Of a stretch of 64,000 nucleotides of DNA, positions 35,931 through 43,557 are shown piece by piece. This DNA is from Sinisalibacter aestuarii. Its GTDB lineage: Bacteria; Pseudomonadota; Alphaproteobacteria; Rhodobacterales; Rhodobacteraceae. Location of the stretch: assembly GCF_027923545.1 (NCBI RefSeq), contig NZ_BROH01000003.1:245048-309047 (forward strand). Direction: 5' to 3'. The notes below the pieces were generated by a model. It was given only the letters and a program-made list of their open reading frames with translations. It was not told where the DNA came from and did no database searches. The translations under genes and the position numbers were made by a program. Numbering within the stretch: position 1 is the stretch's first letter; every line of letters starts with the position of its first letter.

Positions 35931-36350
35931 GGCTAGTCGGCGTGGCGCCCCATATCGACGCCCCCAGGGACCATTCTGCGCGCTGAGGTTGCACGTTGAT
36001 CTGGCTTGCAGGGGCTTTCTCCCTTCGAAAAGGCACAACTGCGCATATTCAGGGCGCTGCAATGTGCGACGGGAGGGCCATTGCTCAGGGACTTCAGGTC
36101 TCAGCCCTCGCCTTGCCAGGTCGCACGCCCTGCTCCAAGTGACGTCTCCAGCTCTCTAAGAACCGCTATTCGCGTCCTTGGAGGTGGCCGGTTCGTACTG
36201 TGCAGCCCGTTCAAACGGCATAGTCTTCCCGACAGTGTCGAGGTGGACCTGCTTTCCAACTTGCATTAATAGCGACAATGATATTATTTATTAGCTGAGC
36301 AGCAACGATTTGGACGCCAGTGGCCAGCTTCTTGAGAAGAAAGGATCGGA
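35931..36350. other. 420-base intergenic region before lysR
   Basis: No convincing gene. The last 90 bases turn AT-rich (TTAATAGCGACAATGATATTATTTATTAGC around 36267-36296) and probably hold the lysR promoter. This marks a shift in composition between the peptide/hydroxyproline region and the accessory region that follows. Confidence 0.4.
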
Positions 36351-37343
36351 ATGGCTTCGTCAAACAACAAAAAGAGGGCGCAGCATTCGAGCAACCCGCT
36401 GACACCGCGGGTATGTGAAATGCTCGTGGCGCTGGAAAAACACCGAAACATGGGCGAGACTGCGAAGGAACTGGACGTGCTGCAATCGGTCCTCTCGCGG
36501 CAACTTGCGGGGATCGAGAAAAGCCTGGGCGTCAGTCTGTTCGCCAGAACCACACGATCGATGGAACCGACGAATGAAGGCCGGGCGGTGGTCAGACAGG
36601 CCGCGCAGATCCTTGCCAGCCTAGACAAAGTGGTCGACGAGCTGGACGCTATCGGGCGTGGCAGCACCGGGCTGATCCGTCTCGGCATCGCCTCGGTAGC
36701 AGCAGCAGTGCTCGGACCGCAGGCGATCGCGGTGTTTCAGAAGGCGAACCCCGGTGTGTCCTTCTCGATCCGCGACGACACCAACGACAGGTTGATAGAC
36801 GACTTGACCACGGGCTTTCTGGATGCGGCGATCCTGCGCCTTCCTGCCGATGGCCATTTCCATCTCGATGCAACCGAGCTCTACGACGAGCCGATCCGGA
36901 TCGTCGCGCGACGCGACCATCCGCTGGCCCGGAGTTCCGACTTAAGCCTGGCGGATCTCGCAAAATATCAATGGATTCTACCGACTTCGGATTTCACGGC
37001 CCGCAAGCAGATCGAGTCGAAATTCTACAAGGAAGGGCTGCGATTCGAGGCTGGTATTCTCGAAACCCTGTCAGTCCCGTTCTTTATTGGCTTGATCAGC
37101 GCTACGGATGCCGTGGCACCGATGGCTGACAGTCTCGCGCGTCGCTGCGAATACAGCGAGGGCTTCGTCACGCTGCCCATCGTTTTTTCGCTGACCTTGG
37201 AACCAGTCAGCATCGTCTGGCGCAAAGAAAGCTACCTGTCGCCTGCCCTGCTCAATTTCATGAAGTCGGTTGAGAAAACGGCAAAGCTGATCAGCCGCTC
37301 GCCAGAAGCATTCGTGCACAAATCAACCGGTGGTCTGTCGTGA
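36351..37343 (+). CDS. LysR-family transcriptional regulator
   Basis: A 330-residue LysR regulator with an unusually long N-terminal lead of about 17 residues before the helix-turn-helix (TPRVCEMLVALEKHRNMGETAKELDVLQSVLSRQLAGIEKSLGVSLFART). The effector domain runs from about residue 105 to 310. AAAGGATCGGA precedes the ATG. The same strand continues with an SDR, an EthD protein and a GST within 2.3 kb, its likely targets. The recognition sites are not certain, although the upstream AT-rich tract is a candidate. Confidence 0.9.
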   Translation: MASSNNKKRAQHSSNPLTPRVCEMLVALEKHRNMGETAKELDVLQSVLSRQLAGIEKSLGVSLFARTTRSMEPTNEGRAVVRQAAQILASLDKVVDELDAIGRGSTGLIRLGIASVAAAVLGPQAIAVFQKANPGVSFSIRDDTNDRLIDDLTTGFLDAAILRLPADGHFHLDATELYDEPIRIVARRDHPLARSSDLSLADLAKYQWILPTSDFTARKQIESKFYKEGLRFEAGILETLSVPFFIGLISATDAVAPMADSLARRCEYSEGFVTLPIVFSLTLEPVSIVWRKESYLSPALLNFMKSVEKTAKLISRSPEAFVHKSTGGLS

Positions 37344-37378
37344 CGACAGGGCCGGGATAATCTCAGGAGAAAACACAT

Positions 37379-38125
37379 ATGTCGAAAAAAAGATGCGCCG
37401 TGGTGACGGGTGCCGGGCATGGGAACGGGCGCGCGATCGCGCTGGGTCTGGCGCGGGAGGGTTGGGCCGTCGCAGTGCTCGACGTCGATCGCGACGCAGC
37501 CAATCAAACGGCCGCGGACATTCGCGCCGAAGGGCGGTCTGCACAGGCCTATCACTGCGATATTTCCGACATGGATGCCTGCACGGCGACAGCGCAAGCG
37601 GTTGCCTCCGAACTCGGCGAAGTCGCAGCTCTCGTGAACAACGCGGCCATCGTGCGGCGTGGCGGAATCGACGACGACATGCTCAATGAAGGCCTCGACA
37701 TAACATTTGCCGTCAATGTGGCAGGCATGTTCAACACGACGCGCGCGTTTCTGCCAGCCCTGCGCATCACCCGCGGGTCAATCGTGAATGTAGCCTCCGT
37801 GGCGTCGTTCATCGCAACCCCCAACAACTTGGCCTACAACGCCTCGAAAGGGGCGGTGAAGCAGTTCACCCAAGGCCTTGCGCTGGATCTCGCGCCCGAG
37901 GGCATCCGCGCCAACGCCATCGCGCCCGGGATCATGGAAACCCGAATGACACAAGACACACGCCAGGATGCGGACAAGCTGGGCTACTTCCTGCAGCGTG
38001 TACCGATGAAACGGGTCGGAAAGCCGGAGGAACTGGTGGGCGCGGTCGCATACCTGGTGTCAGAATCTGCAAGTTATGTCACCGGAGCCACTTTGCCGGT
38101 CGACGGCGGATTTCTGGCCGGCTGA
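37379..38125 (+). CDS. SDR-family oxidoreductase
   Basis: A 248-residue classical short-chain dehydrogenase/reductase. Cofactor motif TGAGHGNGRAIALGLA near residue 11, NNAAIV near 86, catalytic Tyr-x3-Lys in YNASKGAVKQF near 154 and IAPGIMETRM near 183 are all present. The acidic residue after beta-2 (VLDVDRD) suggests NAD+. CAGGAGAAAACACAT precedes the ATG. First of an SDR-EthD-GST run downstream of lysR; the substrate is unknown. Confidence 0.9.
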   Translation: MSKKRCAVVTGAGHGNGRAIALGLAREGWAVAVLDVDRDAANQTAADIRAEGRSAQAYHCDISDMDACTATAQAVASELGEVAALVNNAAIVRRGGIDDDMLNEGLDITFAVNVAGMFNTTRAFLPALRITRGSIVNVASVASFIATPNNLAYNASKGAVKQFTQGLALDLAPEGIRANAIAPGIMETRMTQDTRQDADKLGYFLQRVPMKRVGKPEELVGAVAYLVSESASYVTGATLPVDGGFLAG

Positions 38126-38179
38126 CCCGGCCAATGCCCGACGCCGACGCATTTTTTTCGAACACAGGGAGAATACCTC

Positions 38180-38881
38180 ATGATTCAGCGTTTCAGCTGT
38201 CTCCAAAGGCGCAGTGACATTTCACAAGGGCGTTTCTCGCAGCACTGGCGGGACATTCACGGCCCTCTGGCCGCGAAAGTGCCCGGTCTGTTGCGATATC
38301 AGCAAAACCACGTGGTTGATGCCAGCCAGATGGTCAAGCATTCCCGAGGCGGGGCCGAGGTGGACGGCTTCGCCCAGCTTTGGTTCGCCGACGAAGCGGC
38401 GATGAAACAGGCCAGCAGCACACCCGAATACCGCGCGGCGTTTTCGGATTTGCCGGAATTCACCGCATCCATGTCGCAATATGCGGTCGAAACCAATCCC
38501 GTGATGGAGAAATCGGTGACCGGCAAGGCCGTCAAGCGCATGACCCTGCTCTACTGCAAGGAGGGCATGGGCATCGACGAATTCCGCCACCATTGGTTTG
38601 ATGACCATGCGGCGATGGTATCCGAATTCCCCGGCCTGCGGGGATATTTGCAACATCTGATCGTCCAGAACCTGCCGCTCCCCGAGGGACCGGTGACAGA
38701 AGCCGGCATCCACTGCGCGGGCGCACTGGAAATGTGGTTCGACGACAGCGACGCGATGGAAGCCGCCTTTGCCTCACCACAAGCAAAATCCACCGTTGCG
38801 CATGGCGATGTCTTTCTGAGCGCGGCGACCACTTATGTCGTCGAAGAAGTCGAACTGATCCCGGCAGCTCAACCTAGTTAG
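38180..38881 (+). CDS. EthD-domain protein (two EthD units)
   Basis: A 233-residue protein composed of two ferredoxin-like alpha-beta units. The first has SQGRFSQHWRDIHGPLAAKVPGLLRYQQNHV near residue 17 and the second has IDEFRHHWFDDHAAMVSEFPGLRGYLQH near 132. Each ends with a FW/LWF-DD-acid segment of the EthD kind. EthD-like dimeric alpha-beta barrels occur with ring-modifying and ether-degrading oxygenases and include small isomerases or decarboxylases. A paralogue is encoded at 41408. Function in this pathway is unknown. Confidence 0.82.
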   Translation: MIQRFSCLQRRSDISQGRFSQHWRDIHGPLAAKVPGLLRYQQNHVVDASQMVKHSRGGAEVDGFAQLWFADEAAMKQASSTPEYRAAFSDLPEFTASMSQYAVETNPVMEKSVTGKAVKRMTLLYCKEGMGIDEFRHHWFDDHAAMVSEFPGLRGYLQHLIVQNLPLPEGPVTEAGIHCAGALEMWFDDSDAMEAAFASPQAKSTVAHGDVFLSAATTYVVEEVELIPAAQPS

Positions 38882-38960
38882 ATCGCCGAACAAGGGTCAG
38901 AGCCTTGCTGCTACCCACATACGGGTGCCCGGCACTGCGACCGACAGAGGAGTGTTACCC

Positions 38961-39665
38961 ATGTCACAGAAGACCCTGGACGACTTTCCCATCTCGAAAC
39001 GCTGGGCACCGCGAACGCCCGGTGCCATCCAGCTTTACTCGTTCCCCACGCCAAACGGCGTCAAGGTTTCGGCCATGCTGGAGGAATGCGGCCTTCCCTA
39101 CGACGCCCATACCGTGAAATTGTCGGAAGCCGGCTCGCCCGAGTTCAAGACGCTCAACATCAACGGCAAGATCCCCGCAATCGTCGATCCAAGCGGGCCG
39201 GACGGCGGCGCCTTCGGCTTGTGGGAATCGGGCGCGATCCTGATATATCTCGCGGAGAAGACGGGCAAGTTCCTGCCCGAGAACCCGGCTGAACGCTACG
39301 AGACCATCCAGTGGGTCATGTTCCAAATGGCGGGGATCGGTCCAATGTTCGGGCAATACGCGTTCTTCCTGCGCGGTGGCGGCGCAGAGATGGAAGATCG
39401 GCTGCCCCGGGAGCGCTATTTCAACGAAACGGTGCGTCTTCTCAACGTGCTTGAGACACGGCTTTCGGATCGCGCCAATATCATGGGCGACGACTTAACC
39501 ATTGCTGATATCGCGAATTTCCCCTGGGTGCGCACCGCGCGGGATTATTTCAACGAAGACGATGCGCTGGGCCTGAGCGGATTGACCAACGTGATGGGCT
39601 GGCTGGACAGGTGTCTGGCACGACCTGCCGTAGACCGTAGCCTGAACCAGCCGCCGCGCGAGTAA
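38961..39665 (+). CDS. Glutathione S-transferase (Nu/YghU-like)
   Basis: A 234-residue GST. The thioredoxin-like N-domain starts near residue 21 with IQLYSFPTPNGVKVSAMLEECGLPYDAHTV and includes the cis-proline and INGKIPAIVD near 72 and the glutathione-binding ESGAILIYLAEK near 93. The C-domain has MAGIGPMFGQYAFF near 128. The TPNGVKV and GPMFGQ patterns are of the YghU/YfcG kind. Start at 38961 because AGAGGAGTG lies upstream. With the SDR and EthD genes, it may be part of an aromatic or ether degradative set; this is inference. Confidence 0.88.
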   Translation: MSQKTLDDFPISKRWAPRTPGAIQLYSFPTPNGVKVSAMLEECGLPYDAHTVKLSEAGSPEFKTLNINGKIPAIVDPSGPDGGAFGLWESGAILIYLAEKTGKFLPENPAERYETIQWVMFQMAGIGPMFGQYAFFLRGGGAEMEDRLPRERYFNETVRLLNVLETRLSDRANIMGDDLTIADIANFPWVRTARDYFNEDDALGLSGLTNVMGWLDRCLARPAVDRSLNQPPRE

Positions 39666-39723
39666 GCTTCTGCTGTTGGCTCTAACGCCGAGCCGCCCAA
39701 AGGCCGATCGCCCGCCTGGTCGA

Positions 39724-39845
39724 TCAGAACCGACCACCCCTGATCGCGGCGGCGACAGAAACAGGATTGTAACGACAATCGGCAGGGTCAGCCCGCAGGC
39801 GATCCTGCCAGGCAGGCAGAGCAGGCTGCGCATTCTGTCGACCAC
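39724..39845 (-). pseudogene. Decayed N-terminal stub of a TRAP small permease (dctQ)
   Basis: Reading minus, VVDRMRSLLCLPGRIACGLTLPIVVT is followed, after a frame change, by NPVSVAAAIRGGRF and a stop. The intact DctQ at 49455-50009 begins MDRFLNLLSGALAAPGRIVAWLLLPMVLFVCVAVFAAAARLNGF, so PGRI, LP-V and the VxVAAA-R-GF pattern align across the shift. The stub follows dctP in the normal operon order. The rest of dctQ and all of dctM are missing; the GST gene ends 59 bases away. The remainder of the 273-base gap holds nothing I recognise. Confidence 0.6.
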
Positions 39846-39938
39846 CGAGATGCCGGTGAGTTGGATGGCGGCATTCTGGGGTTCCCCAATCGACGGGACG
39901 GGTTTGGCGGGCACACTCGGGCGCCCGCCGGGATGAAC

Positions 39939-40979
39939 TCAGTCTTGCTGGGGAGGAATAGCCTGAAGTTCTTCCCATTCGCCGACCGTATCTACGTAGG
40001 ACCGGAGCGACTCGAGCGCTTCGGCGAAGAGCGGGTCTTTTGTGGCCTCTTCCTCAAGGACCTCGGCGGAGGCCACCCGCAGCGCCTGCAGCACCTCATC
40101 GGGGAAGCGCCTGATCTCGACACCGGCCTCACGGATTTGCGCGATGGCTCCTGCCTGTGCATGCACCATGTCAGCGAGGTTGAAGGCGATATTGGCCAGG
40201 CATGCTTCTTCGAGGATCTGCTGGTCCCGGGCATCCATCTGATCCCAGACAGTGCCGTTCACGATGATCGAATTGATGGTCGCGACCTGATGCCAGCCCG
40301 GGAAATAGTAATATTTGGTGACGTTCTGGAACCCCATCCCGACATCGAGCTGCGGCGTGCCGAATTCGGTGGCGTCGAGCCGGCCGGTTTCAAGCCCCAG
40401 GTAGATCTCGCCCGGCGGGATGGCCTGGGTGTTGGCGCCGAGCTTGGCCAGGACATTGCCACCCAGCCCGGCGAACCGGATGTTCATTCCTTTGAAGTCG
40501 TCGACCGAGTTGATCTCCTTGTTGAACCAGCCGCCGGCTTCGGAAAGCGGCACATGGCAGGGAATGAAATGGACATTGAACGGATCATAGGCTTTCTGGA
40601 TGATCTCTTTGCCGCCACCATTCAGCATCCATGCCAGGGTCACGTCAGGAGACGGCCCGAAAGGCATTGCCGCAACAATCGACGCAACCGGGATCTGAGA
40701 CGCCCAGTATCCGGTCCAGTCATACCCCATGTCGAGCGCGCCGGAACTCACGGCACCGAACAGTTCGTAGGCAGGCACGAAAGAACCGGGTTCATGCACC
40801 TCGATCGTGATGTCGCCCCCGGACATCAATGAGACCCGTTCGGCAAAATGAACCGGGCTCGGTCCGATCGACGGCGCCTGAAGATTGACAAAGGTCTGCA
40901 GAGTGTAGGTATCGGCATGCCCCGCACCCGCAGACAAGACGGCGGCAACGGCAGCCGTGGCAACGGCAAAGTATTTCAT
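39939..40979 (-). CDS. TRAP transporter substrate-binding protein (DctP), permeases lost
   Basis: A 346-residue DctP-type periplasmic binding protein. A signal peptide ends at about residue 22 (VLSAGAGHA then DTYTLQ). It is a clear paralogue of the DctP at 50046: both contain MGYDW-GYW, GG(G/M)EI-QKAYDPFNV, IPCH, GEIYL-LETGRLDA-EF and YYYFPGWHQ. GGGAGGAAACC precedes the ATG at 40979. No intact membrane subunits follow, only a dctQ stub, so the protein may be orphaned or may feed the DctQM encoded at 48-50 kb. Confidence 0.88.
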   Translation of the reverse strand: MKYFAVATAAVAAVLSAGAGHADTYTLQTFVNLQAPSIGPSPVHFAERVSLMSGGDITIEVHEPGSFVPAYELFGAVSSGALDMGYDWTGYWASQIPVASIVAAMPFGPSPDVTLAWMLNGGGKEIIQKAYDPFNVHFIPCHVPLSEAGGWFNKEINSVDDFKGMNIRFAGLGGNVLAKLGANTQAIPPGEIYLGLETGRLDATEFGTPQLDVGMGFQNVTKYYYFPGWHQVATINSIIVNGTVWDQMDARDQQILEEACLANIAFNLADMVHAQAGAIAQIREAGVEIRRFPDEVLQALRVASAEVLEEEATKDPLFAEALESLRSYVDTVGEWEELQAIPPQQD

Positions 40980-41407
40980 TTTGGTTTCCTCCCAGAGTTG
41001 AAGGCGGCCCTCCCGCCCCCTTGCATCCCGTGTTGATCGCAAACCGATCTATTTTAGCCTTTCTGCTATTACTTATTAGCGTTAATGATCAAAGATAGCA
41101 AGCGTTTACCCTGTGCCTGAGTTCGGGCTCGTCTGGTGCCGGCCTTGGCCATGCCGGTCGCGCCCTCCTCGGTTGGCGGCCATTTCAGGCAATCCCTTCA
41201 CCGAAAAGGCGGCACAGCCTCTGACCCGAAACTGCCGAAACGAATTAACAATTAATGGCATTCTTGAGATTTTATATTCGCAACAGAGCTATATAACTGA
41301 TACACCCATGCGGCCAATGCGAACGAAGGGCGCGATTCGTTGATGTCAAAGATATTTGTTATGGCAAAATTTTGCCTGTACAATCAGATCAGGGGCGGGA
41401 GGATCTG
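40980..41407. promoter_or_regulatory. Divergent promoter region, dctP / EthD gene
   Basis: This 428-base gap has no recognisable gene. Two AT-rich islands, near 41050-41095 (with TTATTAGCGTTAATGATC and CAAAGATAGCA) and near 41235-41300, probably contain the promoters. CAAAGATAGCA is repeated at 52087-52097, upstream of another gene of the accessory region. Confidence 0.4.
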
Positions 41408-42091
41408 TTGATCACACACCTTATTTTACTGAGTTCGGAAGACGTCGCACGGCTGGGCGGACCCGAGGAAGCACGCTCGCAAATTCAGACCGCTGTTCTT
41501 GGTCTCAGAAATGTTCGATCGGCGCGCCTCACCGTGGTCGTGGACGACGAGCAGCGCAGCCCGTTCGCGCGGGGCAAAGTCGAGTGCGCGGCATTTCTTG
41601 AATTGGATTTCGATACCTTGTCCGACATGCGCTCCGCTGTTGAGGAATGGCGCGCAGCCGGCGATCTCGGCCTTCTGGATGGCGTCCATCTCGTCATCGC
41701 AAAAAAGGTCGACCGTGCCGCCGATCCAGCCGACCTCAGGCCGGGATCGTTGATGCGCGTCTCGCTGCTTGGCCGGGCCGACGGCATTTCCGCCGCGGAG
41801 TTCCAGACAGAGTGGTGGGGATTGCATTCGGAAATGGTGCGCGACATGCCGGGATATGTTCGGTACGTTCAGAATCTCGTGCTCGACCGCCACATCAAGG
41901 GGCAGTCGGTGCCGCACTCGGCAGTCCCCGTCGATGGCATTGTCGAGTTCTGGTTTCCCGACAGAGAGGGGTTTGATGCCTGTTATGCCTCAGATGCCTT
42001 CAGCAAAACCGCGAAGCACGGGGCCGAGTTTCTTCAGGACATAACGACCTATCTCGTTGAGACGACCCCGCTTGAAATCAACGAAACCTAG
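41408..42091 (+). CDS. EthD-like domain protein (second copy)
   Basis: A 227-residue protein whose C-terminal half is an EthD-like unit (SLMRVSLLGRADGISAAEFQTEWW, DMPGYVRYVQNLVLDR, VEFWFPDREGFDACY). It matches the second unit of the protein at 38180. The N-terminal half is more divergent. I start at the TTG at 41408, since GGGAGGATC lies five bases upstream; a TTG at 41372 has no ribosome-binding site. It lies 21 bases before the MBL-fold gene and the two probably work together. Confidence 0.75.
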   Translation: MITHLILLSSEDVARLGGPEEARSQIQTAVLGLRNVRSARLTVVVDDEQRSPFARGKVECAAFLELDFDTLSDMRSAVEEWRAAGDLGLLDGVHLVIAKKVDRAADPADLRPGSLMRVSLLGRADGISAAEFQTEWWGLHSEMVRDMPGYVRYVQNLVLDRHIKGQSVPHSAVPVDGIVEFWFPDREGFDACYASDAFSKTAKHGAEFLQDITTYLVETTPLEINET

Positions 42092-42112
42092 ACGCGCCGG
42101 GAGGAGCCACAC

Positions 42113-43000
42113 ATGAGTGACTATTCGATTTGGATTCTGGAATATGCCCGGGTGGAGGAGCAACCTGCCGAGGCGATCTATTCAGGCTATTACGCGCAGG
42201 GAGAGACATTCTATTTTCCCTTTACCTTCATGCTGCTCTCGGGCGGCGGCAAGAATATTCTCGTCGATTGCGGGATCGACTTTTCGCAACAGAAGAAACG
42301 GGACATGGCGGACGGGTTCGGCGTAACCAAGACGCAGGGCCCTGCCGAAGTTCTGAGCGCGATCGGCTTCAAACCTGAAGACATCGACGCCATCATCCTG
42401 ACCCATGCGCATTGGGATCACATTGGCGGGATCGAAGTGTTTCCCAACGCCACAACCTACCTTCAGACGCAGGAAATCGAATTGTGGCGGAGTCTGCTGG
42501 GCGAACCGAGCAGTTTCGGGCCTCTCCGGGCCGCGGTGGACGAAAGAGATATTGATGAAGCCGAAGCGAGGGTCGCGGCTGGCTCGATGATCCTGATCGA
42601 CGGGGCAATGGACGACGTGTTCCCTGGAATCACTGTGTGGCCGGATCGCTGGGGGCATAGTTTCGCGTCGCAACTGGTGCTGGTCGAAAGCCAGACCTCG
42701 GCGGGTGTCGACAAGCGCATCATCACAGGCGACGCGATCTATTCCACCCATAATCTTACAGGGGTTCCGGGCGCCGAACACTTCATCCCCAACACAAAAT
42801 GGGCGATTGGCGGGCCCTATGCGGTGATGAAGACCTATCAGCGGATCATGGACTACGTGCAGGGGGATATGAACAAGGTCCTGATCCCCCATGATCGGGA
42901 ATCGTGGGATCGCTTCCCTTCCGGGATCACGGCGGCGGGGCAGCACGTCGCTGAAGTGCGCCTGGCGTCGGGCGATCATACGCGGCTGGACAAGCTTTAG
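42113..43000 (+). CDS. MBL-fold metallohydrolase (lactonase-like)
   Basis: A 295-residue metallo-beta-lactamase-fold hydrolase. The dinuclear zinc motif is THAHWDHIGG with His98, His100, Asp102 and His103. Additional ligands are likely in WGHSFASQL near 181, TGDAIY near 204 and HDRESWD near 263. The spacing resembles N-acyl homoserine lactonases and other lactone hydrolases. Next to an EthD-like gene it may open a lactone in the catabolic pathway rather than quench quorum signals; either is possible. GGGAGGAGCC precedes the ATG. Confidence 0.87.
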   Translation: MSDYSIWILEYARVEEQPAEAIYSGYYAQGETFYFPFTFMLLSGGGKNILVDCGIDFSQQKKRDMADGFGVTKTQGPAEVLSAIGFKPEDIDAIILTHAHWDHIGGIEVFPNATTYLQTQEIELWRSLLGEPSSFGPLRAAVDERDIDEAEARVAAGSMILIDGAMDDVFPGITVWPDRWGHSFASQLVLVESQTSAGVDKRIITGDAIYSTHNLTGVPGAEHFIPNTKWAIGGPYAVMKTYQRIMDYVQGDMNKVLIPHDRESWDRFPSGITAAGQHVAEVRLASGDHTRLDKL

Positions 43001-43134
43001 CCAACTGCAGAATGCGCTGACCGGCCAACTGTTCGGTCCCGGCATCCGGTGGCTCGGATCGGGACTGACGCGATCAGGTTCTGAAGTCGATATCCCGCAG
43101 ATGTAGTCGCAGCGGGCGAGGGCGACGAGTGTTT

Positions 43135-43410
43135 TCAGGCGGCACCCGCCGTTGTACGCATCAAGAAAGCCGGCCAGGCGGGTGCGGAGTTGACTGTGGT
43201 TGTCCAGCGGTCAACGGCTGCGACAAGATAGAGACGGCTTCCTCTTCCGCTCTGCGACTGGTCGAGCGCGGTTTCTTGGGCCCCAGTCGTCAAATCTTCC
43301 ACGGCCTGCCGTTTCCGCCTCGTCGCCACGGTCCTGACGTTAGCCCCGAACTCCCGGCTCAGCGCCGCGGGTGGCCGCCTGCAAGTATTGCAGGCACTTC
43401 GCTTCCTCAC
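43135..43410 (-). pseudogene. IS481-like transposase remnant
   Basis: Minus strand reads ALSREFGANVRTVATRRKRQAVEDLTTGAQE, like the N-terminal helix-turn-helix of IS481-type transposases (TVRKWRKR...VED...GPKE), followed directly by RLYLVAAVDRWTT and AWPAFLMRT, like the start of the DDE core (KLYLFVGIDRTSK ... AWEFLEHM). More than 100 residues between these parts are missing and the catalytic acids are absent. It lies in the 557-base gap before the E1 gene. The last 80 bases of that gap are AT-rich and probably hold the E1 promoter. Confidence 0.5.
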
Positions 43411-43557
43411 ACGAATGATAATATCCAGCGCGCCCGGGCTACACTGACTCCACTTAAAAAGTTTAATATTGCATATATTAATTGGCTAAAGTAAATATTT
43501 AGATGAAAAATAGCCGCTCCTGAGTTCACTCAGAGGCCATAAACCAGGGAGGCCTCT

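Noticed and set aside
42113..43000. Quorum-quenching AHL lactonase as firm annotation.
   Set aside because: The metal motif is shared with many lactonases, and the neighbours point to catabolism; kept only as one possibility.
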